From assembly GCA_009845545.1 (NCBI GenBank), contig VXZK01000191.1, positions 1 to 45,240 on the forward strand: 45,240 bases of DNA. The letters are read 5' to 3'. The notes beneath the pieces are model-generated. The model was not told where the DNA came from, searched no databases, and saw nothing but the letters and a program-made list of their open reading frames with translations. Both the position numbers and the translations under genes were made by a program. Origin of the DNA: Candidatus Poribacteria bacterium. GTDB lineage: Bacteria; Poribacteria; WGA-4E; WGA-3G. Of the stretch, positions 34,488-42,235 are shown piece by piece. Numbering within the stretch: position 1 is the stretch's first letter; the number at the start of each line of letters is the position of its first letter.

Positions 34488-34721
34488 TTACCTATGTGCT
34501 TCCATATACGCTCGAAGCACTGTGTTTATCTGTTCGTGGTAATTCTGACCTTGCCCCTTGAACCACTCCAAGACCTCTTGTTCAATCTGAAGGTAATTTT
34601 CTGGAACAATTCGTCGAGCGTTTTCCCAAAAATCATCATCAAGTTCAGGGATGTCCGATGTATCAATCGTATCATCAGGTAGGTTCTCAATTTCAGAAAG
34701 CCGTGTTTTTGAAAGCCTCAT
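34488..34721 (-). CDS. brnA: BrnA-type antitoxin
   Basis: 77-aa antitoxin of the BrnTA type II system. A variable N-terminus with acidic DDTIDTSDIPELDDDFW is followed by a ribbon-helix-helix-like C-terminus: ENARRIVPENYLQIEQEVLEW, FKGQGQNYHEQINTVLRAYM. The dimeric RHH represses the operon, and the N-terminal part binds the toxin. GGAGAAAATACA precedes the ATG. It overlaps brnT by 29 bp, in the usual toxin-first order. Confidence 0.88.
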   Translation of the reverse strand: MRLSKTRLSEIENLPDDTIDTSDIPELDDDFWENARRIVPENYLQIEQEVLEWFKGQGQNYHEQINTVLRAYMEAHR

Positions 34722-34995
34722 TGTATTTTCTCCTTTCTTTGGGTGTTGCTTTTCTGGCAGAGATGATTCGAGTCTGACCGTTTCGGTCTGTGTGACAAAC
34801 TACCAACACCGCTCCACCTCCAAGTGCTCCGATGGTAATTTCTCGAATTTTTGCTTGTCTGTGTTCATCGTAATAATCCCTAGAATCAACTCTTGTGAAG
34901 TGTACACTTTTAAAAATAAGTACTGCTTCTTCAAAACGAATTCCATGCTTTTGGAAGTTCACTTCATTTTTCTGCTTGTCCCAACTAAATTCCAC
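34693..34995 (-). CDS. brnT: BrnT-type ribonuclease toxin
   Basis: 100-aa RelE-fold toxin: FSWDKQKNEVNFQKHGIRFEEA at the start, then REITIGALGGGAVLVVCHTD and the C-terminal ARKATPKERRKYNEAF with the basic catalytic/RNA-binding residues kept (Arg and His in the first and last segments). It cleaves RNA and stops translation until bound by BrnA. The start codon is GTG, directly preceded by a 17-bp tandem repeat. Toxin and antitoxin are intact, so the pair is probably active. Confidence 0.88.
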   Translation of the reverse strand: MEFSWDKQKNEVNFQKHGIRFEEAVLIFKSVHFTRVDSRDYYDEHRQAKIREITIGALGGGAVLVVCHTDRNGQTRIISARKATPKERRKYNEAFKNTAF

Positions 34996-35029
34996 AATGC
35001 TATCTCTGCTTGAATGCTATCTCTGCTTG
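34996..35029. repeat. 17-bp perfect tandem repeat abutting the brnT start
   Basis: AATGCTATCTCTGCTTG occurs at 34996-35012 and again at 35013-35029. On the coding strand this is CAAGCAGAGATAGCATT twice, ending at the GTG start. Each copy holds a GCAGAGA stretch that could serve as a weak ribosome binding site. Confidence 0.8.
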
Positions 35030-35048
35030 TTTCAAAGGTGTTAATGTC

Positions 35049-35078
35049 ATTATAATACGATATTATAACACAATTCAA
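35049..35078 (-). promoter_or_regulatory. brnT: brnTA promoter with AT-rich palindrome
   Basis: TTGAAT (35078-35073), an 18-bp spacer and TATAAT (35054-35049) on the minus strand. A palindrome TTATAATA-CGA-TATTATAA (35050-35068) covers the spacer and the -10 box, a likely operator for BrnA. Confidence 0.6.
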
Positions 35079-35182
35079 AGGAATGCGTAAGTCTTAATTG
35101 GTGAATAAACGGGGGTGCTTGATTTCAATGTGCTGTGTCCCACGCGCAATGAATTGCGCTACTACGAACCAGTGTATGCTAT

Positions 35183-36433
35183 TCACGAAGTTCGTTCATC
35201 GGTGAAACGTTTCGACTTGAGTTCATATCGCGGTAACGTTCCAATCGGTACCGTTTTCACGATGGCACGCAGACCTAAATCATCTCGGATCGCAGCAGCA
35301 ACAGCAGTGGCAGTATCATTAGGATTCGGGTGTGTGGATTCAATCTGGATTTCGAGTTCATCGAGGGTGCCTGTTCCGTAAACGCGCCCAGCAAACTCTT
35401 GGACATCCGGGAACTTGAGGATGATATTTTCAAGCGTTGCTGGGTATACATTCAGTCCGCGAATGATGAGTGCATTGTCTATCCGTCCGATAACGCCACC
35501 GTCAAGGACACGGCTCTCTCTACCACATTCACACCGCCCCAATTTGAGTTTAACATAATCACCCGTCCGATAGCGGATTACCGGCATACCGACGCGCCCT
35601 AAATTGGTAATCACTAACTCGCCTTCATCTGCTGAACTGCCCGTCTCTGGATCGAGCACTTCGCAGATAAACTCATCTTCGTTGAGATGGAGACCCGCCT
35701 GTGGTTCGCACATCACACCCCATGCTCCGACTTCCGTTGCACCGGCGTGGTCGTAAGCACGCGCACCCCAATGGGTTTCAATCCGTTCTTTTGTTGCCGA
35801 TAGACTCGCGCCGGGTTCGCCTGCATGGATAGTGACCCGCACTGAAGACGCTTCGCTAAGGTTTATACCGTCTTGTTCAGCAACTTCGGCAAGTCGAAGC
35901 GTGTATGTCGGGGTTGCTATAAGCACTGTTATATCGTTGCTGAGGATGGCACGTATCCGCTGCTCGGAAGTCATACCACCGTTTGGAATTGTGAGCGCCC
36001 CAAGCTGCTGCGCGCCGTGATAGGCACTCCAAAAACCGATAAACGGACCGAACGAAAAGGCGATCATCAGACGATCCGCCGAGGTCACGCCTGCACCGCG
36101 ATAGATGTCTTGCCAACATTTTCCCCACCAGTCCCACGATTCTGCGGTATCTAACCATCGCAACGGTGAACCTGTTGTGCCGGAGGTACGGTGGAGACAG
36201 GTATACTGCTCTAACGGAAAGGTGAGGTTCGTGCCGTAAGGCGGATGCGATACCTGATCTGCGCTGAGTTCTTCCTTTGTCGTGAAGGGCAGCTGCCGGT
36301 AATCCGCCAGTGTTTGCACATCGTTTGGATCTGTAATCCCGGCATTGGTGAGTTTTTGTCGATAGAATGCATTTGTCTCTAACACCGGAGTGAGCATCTC
36401 ACGGAGGCGGTGTAATTGTGTTTGTATATCCAT
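35183..36433 (-). CDS. PaaK-like CoA ligase (phenylacetate-CoA ligase family)
   Basis: 416-aa AMP-forming adenylating enzyme. LHRTSGTTGSP is the P-loop-like ATP motif; then YDHAGATEVG, GELVITNLGRVGMPVIRYRTGD (read as GELVITNL and RYRTGD) and LIIRGLNVYPATLE, the PaaK C-terminal hinge. A zinc-like cluster CECGRESRVLDG follows. It activates an aryl or other carboxylic acid as acyl-AMP, then CoA thioester. No phenylacetate-degradation genes are nearby. Last gene of a tight operon, 3 bp after the radical SAM gene, so the acid is probably a product of that operon. Substrate unknown. Confidence 0.87.
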   Translation of the reverse strand: MDIQTQLHRLREMLTPVLETNAFYRQKLTNAGITDPNDVQTLADYRQLPFTTKEELSADQVSHPPYGTNLTFPLEQYTCLHRTSGTTGSPLRWLDTAESWDWWGKCWQDIYRGAGVTSADRLMIAFSFGPFIGFWSAYHGAQQLGALTIPNGGMTSEQRIRAILSNDITVLIATPTYTLRLAEVAEQDGINLSEASSVRVTIHAGEPGASLSATKERIETHWGARAYDHAGATEVGAWGVMCEPQAGLHLNEDEFICEVLDPETGSSADEGELVITNLGRVGMPVIRYRTGDYVKLKLGRCECGRESRVLDGGVIGRIDNALIIRGLNVYPATLENIILKFPDVQEFAGRVYGTGTLDELEIQIESTHPNPNDTATAVAAAIRDDLGLRAIVKTVPIGTLPRYELKSKRFTDERTS

Positions 36434-36436
36434 GTA

Positions 36437-37807
36437 TTAGGTGTATCGCGTATTCTGATATTCCGGGGCATAGAACGTTGGCAGCAAACTATCCACTTGG
36501 AGCAGGCCGCGCTGTGTCAGTTGGATTTCATCTGATCCAGCGTTGACGCGCAGCATACCGTCGTTTTGCAGTTTTTCGTAGGCTTCAGCGAAAATCTCAA
36601 GGATGTCTGCGTTGAATTTCGTTTTAAAGTAAGAAGGACTGATTTTGCCAAGTTTGAGCTGCAATATCATTTCCCGGGTCAAGCGTTCCGATTCCGTCGG
36701 TTTCAGTGCGCGGTAGACTGGAAGACTGTCTGCTGCAAGATTACCGAGATAGTCGCCCCATGAAGGGGCGTTCTGAAAATGGATCCCGCTGAGATGTGAG
36801 AAAGAGGCGACACCTGTGCCTATCATATCGCTGCCCTGCCAGACTGCGTCGCGATAGACGAATTGACAGTTTTTATCTTTCTTGAGGACGGTGTACGCGC
36901 TGGCTTGTGTGTAACCGGCTTGTGTGAACTGTTCAAAGGCGTATTGGTGCCACTCTCGCTTGAGTTTCCAATCCGCCACCGGTAGTGCATCGCCACCGAG
37001 GATGTCCTTGGAATAAACGGTATTGAACGGCAATTCAAGTTGATAGACGGTGACACTATCCGGATCAAGTTCAACTGTTTTTTTAACGGTTTCGCGCCAA
37101 CTCTCCCATGTTTCGCCTATCATGCCTGAAATGAGGTCGATGTTCACTTGATCGAATGCCAAAGTCTTTATCCACGGTGCGATACGATAGACCTCTTTGG
37201 AAAGATGTGCTCTGCCGTTTTCAGCGAGGATTTCGTCGTTCAGATTCTCAACGCCGAGACTTAAACGCGTTACACCGATTTCTTTGATGGCATCGAGTTT
37301 TTTTTCTGTCAAGGTGCCGGGTTCACACTCAAATGCTATCTCTTCGGCTGCGTCCCACGGCATCGCCCGTTTCACTCTATCAACGAGAGCCGTCAAGTGT
37401 TTGACACTGATATAGGACGGTGTGCCACCGCCAAAATAGACGAATCTTAGCGGACGACCTGCGATTGCGGGTTGTTCGCTATAAAGTTCGATCTCTTTTC
37501 CGAGTGCGTTCAGATAGGTGTCAATTTCGGAACTGTTTTTGTCTGTATAGACACGAAAATAACAGAATTTGCACCGTTTCCGACAGAAAGGGATATGGAG
37601 GTAAAGCCCTAAGGTCGCGTCTGGACGCGGGGATTCGTTGAGTGCGCGATGCACCTCTGGCACATCAGATTCACCCCATGTGGAATAGGGTGGGTAGTTG
37701 GAAACAAAAACGCTTCCTACGGTTGTATCCTTTGAATCTATGCCTGCCGTTGCAGGTTCCGCTAAGGGTGTTGCTTGCGAACCCGTGTTTAACTGTGTTT
37801 TAGACAT
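36437..37807 (-). CDS. HemN/HemW-family radical SAM protein
   Basis: 456 aa. Radical SAM cluster motif CxxxCxxC in HIPFCRKRCKFCYF (Cys75, 79, 82); HemN-type segments YFGGGTPS, ECEPGTLTEKK, RLSLGVENLND and NIDLISGMIGET; a HemN_C-like winged end. Unlike HemW (CHYCDF) it reads CKFCYF, and it has an extra 65-residue N-terminus containing VFVSNYPPYSTWGE. It is therefore probably a distinct subfamily rather than the heme chaperone or coproporphyrinogen dehydrogenase. GGAGAA precedes the ATG. Gaps of 3 bp on both sides place it in the operon with the propeller, dehydrogenase and PaaK-like ligase. Reaction unknown. Confidence 0.85.
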   Translation of the reverse strand: MSKTQLNTGSQATPLAEPATAGIDSKDTTVGSVFVSNYPPYSTWGESDVPEVHRALNESPRPDATLGLYLHIPFCRKRCKFCYFRVYTDKNSSEIDTYLNALGKEIELYSEQPAIAGRPLRFVYFGGGTPSYISVKHLTALVDRVKRAMPWDAAEEIAFECEPGTLTEKKLDAIKEIGVTRLSLGVENLNDEILAENGRAHLSKEVYRIAPWIKTLAFDQVNIDLISGMIGETWESWRETVKKTVELDPDSVTVYQLELPFNTVYSKDILGGDALPVADWKLKREWHQYAFEQFTQAGYTQASAYTVLKKDKNCQFVYRDAVWQGSDMIGTGVASFSHLSGIHFQNAPSWGDYLGNLAADSLPVYRALKPTESERLTREMILQLKLGKISPSYFKTKFNADILEIFAEAYEKLQNDGMLRVNAGSDEIQLTQRGLLQVDSLLPTFYAPEYQNTRYT

Positions 37808-37810
37808 GAT

Positions 37811-39016
37811 CTATTTTTCTCCAAAGCAGTAAAGAATTCCATCTTCTGTACCAATGTAAATTTTACCATCCGAGACGCTCGGTGAAGCAACGATAGATGA
37901 ACCTGTTGCGAATTCCCATACCGATTCTCCAGTCGTAATATCTAAAGCGATAAACACCCCACGAGTCGTTCCGAAAAAAGCATGCGTGCCAGCAATAACA
38001 GCGGAGGACTCAATACTGGATTTGGTAGTATAAGTCCATATCGGTTCGCCGGTCTCCCGCGAGAGGGCGTGCACCATCTTATCGCGTCCGCCAATAATAA
38101 CACTGTCCTTGGTGACGGTGGCTGAGGCGAAGAATGGAAATTGCCGTTTCGGATGCCGATACTGCCACGCGATCTCCCCTGTATCTAACGCAACCCCCAA
38201 TATTTCAGTGCCATACGTGCCACAATAGACACTATTTTGTGAAATTGCAGGGCTTGCAGCGACATACGCGCCGAGGTCTACCTGTTCAGTCTGTGTGCCA
38301 TCGTCGATATTGATAACACGAAGATAACTGTCGCATCCGGTGACAATCACGAAGTTCTTGGTATCACCAGAGCCGCGCGCGGGTTGAGTCCAGACACCAG
38401 GGGTCCCATGGACATACCCTTCCGTCTCAAATTTCCAGACCAACGCTCCATTTTCGGTGTTGAGGCAGTAGAGAAATCCGTCGTAGGAGCCAAACAGCAC
38501 ACGGTCGCCAGCAAAATTTGCCGATGATATAATTTCACCCTCTGTCTGAAACTGCCATTTCATTGCGTGGGTGTTAATGTCCACCGCATGAAAGACACCA
38601 TCACCATCACCAAAATAGACGACTCCATTGTGTATAGCGGGTGATGCTTTGATTGAACTGTTCGTCTGGTAGGTCCATCTTTTTTCGCCCGTTTCGGCAT
38701 GAATTGCGTAGAGGAGACCATCCAACGCACCCACATAGACCGTCCCATCAACGACCGCAGCGGTGGACTCAATCATGTCTCCTGCTTGAAAAGTCCAGAG
38801 CAATTCGGGATTGTCAGCGAGTTCGGAATCCGCCACACCCGTGAGTTGTGGGTTCCCACGAAAACTTACCCAGTTGCCCAGCGTTATGTTTGCAATGTTA
38901 AGCAGTAGGACAAGAATGAGGACAATAGCAGGCACACACCGATGTGCTGCAGCTTTTGGCTTTTTAGGATATGTAAGATTCCACTTATCTACTTGTATTT
39001 CAATAAACCTGTTCAT
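37811..39016 (-). CDS. PQQ-type beta-propeller protein, membrane-anchored or exported
   Basis: 401 aa. An N-terminal basic stretch and hydrophobic helix (about 28-47, VPAIVLILVLLLNIANITLG) are followed by seven or so WxF/WxY repeats of the PQQ/BamB type: LLWTFQAGD, KRWTYQTNS, MKWQFQTEG, LVWKFETEG, IAWQYRHPK, PIWTYTTKS and VWEFATGS, each after a VYFGxxDG-like strand. It lacks the catalytic residues of PQQ dehydrogenases, so it is likely a binding or assembly scaffold. Its start overlaps the end of the dehydrogenase gene by 17 bp, implying translational coupling, with only a weak ribosome binding site of its own. Confidence 0.85.
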   Translation of the reverse strand: MNRFIEIQVDKWNLTYPKKPKAAAHRCVPAIVLILVLLLNIANITLGNWVSFRGNPQLTGVADSELADNPELLWTFQAGDMIESTAAVVDGTVYVGALDGLLYAIHAETGEKRWTYQTNSSIKASPAIHNGVVYFGDGDGVFHAVDINTHAMKWQFQTEGEIISSANFAGDRVLFGSYDGFLYCLNTENGALVWKFETEGYVHGTPGVWTQPARGSGDTKNFVIVTGCDSYLRVINIDDGTQTEQVDLGAYVAASPAISQNSVYCGTYGTEILGVALDTGEIAWQYRHPKRQFPFFASATVTKDSVIIGGRDKMVHALSRETGEPIWTYTTKSSIESSAVIAGTHAFFGTTRGVFIALDITTGESVWEFATGSSIVASPSVSDGKIYIGTEDGILYCFGEK

Positions 39017-40124
39017 AAAGTTTCATAAAATCGCTAACATTCACAGGGCGCGGGTTGAACTGTGCTGTCCACTGTGTCGCCGCTTCCGTTGCCAATGTCG
39101 GCAAGTCTGTTGTGCCTATCGTGTATTGGACAGGATAATCCCGAAGTCTGTTCGGTAAATTGCCAATCTGCTTGAGCGCAGTAATTCTGTCTGCTAAGTC
39201 GCCGTCCGGGTGCAGTTCACGGTATGCCTCTCCCGCGACGCTGCTGTTGAATCGGATGACATGCGGTAGCATCAACGCGACTGCAACGCCGTGAATGAGG
39301 TCGTATCGCGCTGTCAGCGGGTTGGCACAAGCGTGTGCAGCACCGAGCATCGAATTTTCGATCGCAAGTCCGGCGAGGTAGGCACCAAACAGCATCTTGC
39401 TGCGTGCTGCGGCACTGTGTTGTTCAACAAGGCATGCCTCAAAGTTCGTGTTTAGCAATTCCCAGGCGTGTCGTGCGAACATCCGGGACATCGGGTTGTG
39501 TCGGGTTGAAACGAAACTCTCAACAGCGTGTGCGATGGCATCTATCGCGGTAATCGCTGCGATCGGTTTCGGCAAAGTTTTGGTGAGTGTCGGGTCCAAA
39601 ATGACGGTACCGAAACGCGCCTTTTTATCGCCACACGCCATTTTAATATGTGTTTCTGGTTGTGAGATGAGCGCGAAGGACTGCGCCTCGCTGCCGGTGC
39701 CGATAGTTGTCGGGATCCCGATAGACGGCAACATCGGTTCTGTCGCTTTGTTGGTGCCCCAATAGTCCGACATTTTGCCGCCGTTTGTGAACAGGAAATT
39801 CGCACCTTTCGCGCAATCCATTGAGCTGCCACCACCAAGTCCGATAATAAGATCTATCGGTGTATTGGTTTTCGCGACGCTAACGGCGGCTTCGACATCT
39901 TCTGTCGTCGGGTTGGGCGTGACATCGGCATAAACGTAAGCAGTGATCCTTTCGCTTTGCAACGCTGAGACGGCTCTCGCCAGGATGCCTGCCTTTTCGA
40001 TGCCAGGGTCTGTCGTAACCAGAACCCGACTACCGCCGAGTGAGCGGGTCAGTTCACCGAGCCTTTCAATCGTGTTATCACCGTAGATAACCTGCTGTTT
40101 CAGTTCACAGTCAAAAGTATCCAT
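39000..40124 (-). CDS. Iron-containing alcohol dehydrogenase
   Basis: 374-aa group III (Fe-ADH) NAD(P)-dependent dehydrogenase. NAD-binding GLGGGSSMDCAKG; IPTTIGTGSE; metal ligands in IDAIAHAVESF (Asp and His), GAAHACANPL and HGVAVALMLPHV. ATG 40124 matches the family start (ELKQQVIYGDNTIERLG); the longer frame to 40262 is discarded. It interconverts alcohols and aldehydes, but the substrate is not readable. First gene of a four-gene operon with the propeller, radical SAM and PaaK-like genes. Confidence 0.9.
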   Translation of the reverse strand: MDTFDCELKQQVIYGDNTIERLGELTRSLGGSRVLVTTDPGIEKAGILARAVSALQSERITAYVYADVTPNPTTEDVEAAVSVAKTNTPIDLIIGLGGGSSMDCAKGANFLFTNGGKMSDYWGTNKATEPMLPSIGIPTTIGTGSEAQSFALISQPETHIKMACGDKKARFGTVILDPTLTKTLPKPIAAITAIDAIAHAVESFVSTRHNPMSRMFARHAWELLNTNFEACLVEQHSAAARSKMLFGAYLAGLAIENSMLGAAHACANPLTARYDLIHGVAVALMLPHVIRFNSSVAGEAYRELHPDGDLADRITALKQIGNLPNRLRDYPVQYTIGTTDLPTLATEAATQWTAQFNPRPVNVSDFMKLYEQVY

Positions 40125-40198
40125 GTTATAAATCCGATATGATATGCCGTGCTTATAATGTGTGCTGATAGAAGATTGTATTGTATAAGTCCTATAAA

Positions 40199-40228
40199 AG
40201 GATACCAGAGTTTGGCGCGTAAAGTCAA
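40199..40228 (-). promoter_or_regulatory. Promoter of the Fe-ADH operon
   Basis: TTGACT (40228-40223), an 18-bp spacer and TATCCT (40204-40199) on the minus strand. Predicted leader is about 70 nt to ATG 40124. Confidence 0.45.
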
Positions 40229-40316
40229 GGGAAAGGTCGGTTGTTTGGGGAGATTCAGACAATTTGTTGTGGGTGGTCGATAAAGATAAATTCAGATAGG
40301 TGGGATTTCTTTAGCG

Positions 40317-41090
40317 TTAAATGGACAGCGCACAAAGGTCATCGCTGTGCCAACGAACCGTGCGATCATCAATCTTGGCTGCACCGCGTTTCAGGTAACC
40401 GTCAATGGATTTACCTTCAAGTACCCGGACTTCAAATTCATAAGGCGGATCGATTTTCAATGGCGCAATCTCAGCGATATTTCGGCACGCAGCAGCAGCA
40501 GTTTCGCGAATCAGTTCTCGCGACCGTTGTGGTGAAAGATGCAGCGCGAGTTCCTGTCCGAGTCCTTGTTTCGTTTCAACGCCGTAAATGTTAGGTATAA
40601 GCTGCTTCGCTTCTATGACGGCTTTATCGTCGCCAGAGATGAAAACCGTCGGGACATCGAAAGTGCCAGCGAGTGCTGCACAGCATCCGAATTCTCCAAT
40701 CAGTTCCTCATTGAGTTTATAGTATTCAATTGACAAGGAGGAATATGTATGGCTCAACGGCGCGTTTGGTGTCCCTGCCATGGCGTGTTGCCCTACGAAA
40801 AAGAGCGCATCATAACTCGCGTCAAGATAGTAGGGTGGACGAATCGGTCCCCGCGCAATTAACTTCGCCTTCGGATGAAACTTGAGCACATCAATCCCGC
40901 CAGTCCCGTGTCCATCCCAGACCACGATTTCTGCGTCAGCGTTGACATCAAGAATCCCATCAACAGCCGCATTTACTTCCTGCGTCAATAATCCCATGGC
41001 TGTCTGTTTCTGGGGCCCTTCTTCACGGGTTTGACTGAAGCGGGATACCATTGCAACGCCTTCCAAGTCGGTCAAAATATAAACCTTCAT
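40317..41090 (-). CDS. M55 family D-aminopeptidase, DppA-like
   Basis: 257-aa zinc peptidase of family M55, a cytoplasmic D-aminopeptidase that removes N-terminal D-residues, linked to recycling of murein or D-amino-acid peptides. It starts MKVYILTDLEGV (metal ligands Asp8, Glu10) and continues with VVWDGHGTGG, FVGQHAMAGT, SHTYSS and the FISGDDKAV region. ATG 41090 has AGGAGT upstream. It lies 55 bp after korB on the same strand and is probably the last gene of that transcript. It lacks the peptide-transporter genes that accompany dppA in Bacillus. Confidence 0.88.
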   Translation of the reverse strand: MKVYILTDLEGVAMVSRFSQTREEGPQKQTAMGLLTQEVNAAVDGILDVNADAEIVVWDGHGTGGIDVLKFHPKAKLIARGPIRPPYYLDASYDALFFVGQHAMAGTPNAPLSHTYSSLSIEYYKLNEELIGEFGCCAALAGTFDVPTVFISGDDKAVIEAKQLIPNIYGVETKQGLGQELALHLSPQRSRELIRETAAAACRNIAEIAPLKIDPPYEFEVRVLEGKSIDGYLKRGAAKIDDRTVRWHSDDLCALSI

Positions 41091-41145
41091 GGTTGGACTC
41101 CTGTCAGATTTAATAACCGTGTTGAAACGAATATCTGGACAATAC

Positions 41146-42192
41146 TTATGGCACCGTCCACGTTTCACCATCGTGAAGGAGCGCGTTGAGGTTGCCTTCG
41201 CCCATCCGTTCTTTTGCGGTACGGATTTGGTTTGTCATCATATCTTCATAACACGGATGACGGACACTGCGGAAGATACCCATCGGATGTGGCATATCAG
41301 GTGTGTCGCTCATCCCCGCGAGGAAGTTGGCCAAGGTGGTGTCCTCAGCGTACTGATCGTGGATGATGAGGTCATTGGTGGTATATTCGCCGTTTATGGT
41401 CTTGACGACTTCGGGCTGGAATCCGTTGAGTCGGATACCTTTATCGTGTTGCGCACCGAAAACGAGGGGTTCACCATGTTCCAGGAACACCGTATTGTCA
41501 GCCTTTGTTTCCTTTTCTGTGTATTGAAAGAAGGTGCCATCATTAAAAATATTACAGTTTTGATAGATCTCAATGAAAGAGGTGCCTTTGTGTTCAAATG
41601 CTGACTTGATGATGGTGCGTAGGTGCGTTGGGTCTCTATCAAGGGAACGTGCAACGAACGTTGCCCCTGAAGCTAAGGCAAGACTGATTGGATTAAACGG
41701 TGTATCTAAGGATCCAAGCGGCGTGGATTTTGTCGCTTTGCCTTGTTCGGATGTCGGAGAGTATTGCCCTTTCGTGAGTCCGTAGATACGGTTATTGAAC
41801 AGCAGCACGTTAACATCGAAATTCCGACGCATCAGATGGATGAAATGGTTACCGCCGATTGAGAGCGCGTCTCCATCGCCTGTAATCACCCATACAGAGA
41901 GATCGGGGTTCGCCATTTTCACACCAGAGGCGATCGTCGGTGCTCTGCCGTGGATGGTATGAAAACCGTAGGTGTCCATGTAATATGGAAACCGACTTGA
42001 ACACCCGATACCGGAGATAAAGACGATATTTTCTTTAGGAATGCCGAGTTCAGGCATAATGCGTTGTGTCTGGGCAAGGATGGAGTAGTCACCACACCCC
42101 GGGCACCAGCGTGTGTCTTGGTCGGATACGAAATCATCTTTTGTGAGGGTGGGTGCCCCAGCAGGAATGCGGGCTTTTCTTTTCTTTTTCAT
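41146..42192 (-). CDS. korB: 2-oxoacid:ferredoxin oxidoreductase subunit beta
   Basis: 348-aa thiamine-diphosphate subunit. RWCPGCGDYSIL (Fe-S/TPP region), GIGCSSRFPYYM, TIHGRAPTIASGVK, and the ThDP-Mg motif from GDGDALSIGG to NNRIYGLTKGQYSP. With KorA it oxidatively decarboxylates 2-oxoglutarate or a related 2-oxoacid to the acyl-CoA, reducing ferredoxin. AGGCGG precedes the ATG. The pair is in the normal A-B order, 43 bp apart. Confidence 0.93.
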   Translation of the reverse strand: MKKKRKARIPAGAPTLTKDDFVSDQDTRWCPGCGDYSILAQTQRIMPELGIPKENIVFISGIGCSSRFPYYMDTYGFHTIHGRAPTIASGVKMANPDLSVWVITGDGDALSIGGNHFIHLMRRNFDVNVLLFNNRIYGLTKGQYSPTSEQGKATKSTPLGSLDTPFNPISLALASGATFVARSLDRDPTHLRTIIKSAFEHKGTSFIEIYQNCNIFNDGTFFQYTEKETKADNTVFLEHGEPLVFGAQHDKGIRLNGFQPEVVKTINGEYTTNDLIIHDQYAEDTTLANFLAGMSDTPDMPHPMGIFRSVRHPCYEDMMTNQIRTAKERMGEGNLNALLHDGETWTVP

Positions 42193-42235
42193 GGTGTGTT
42201 ACCGCCTTTTAAAGACCTCGAATGGGCGTTCAAGG

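Noticed and set aside
34416..35182. CRISPR-like array suggested by the tandem repeat near brnT
   Set aside because: Only two adjacent copies with no spacer between them and no cas genes. No CRISPR array was seen anywhere in the window.
36437..37807. Assigning the radical SAM gene as hemN or hemW
   Set aside because: The cluster motif is followed by Tyr-Phe rather than Asp-Phe, there is an unusual N-terminal extension, and the operon has no heme genes; only the superfamily is safe.
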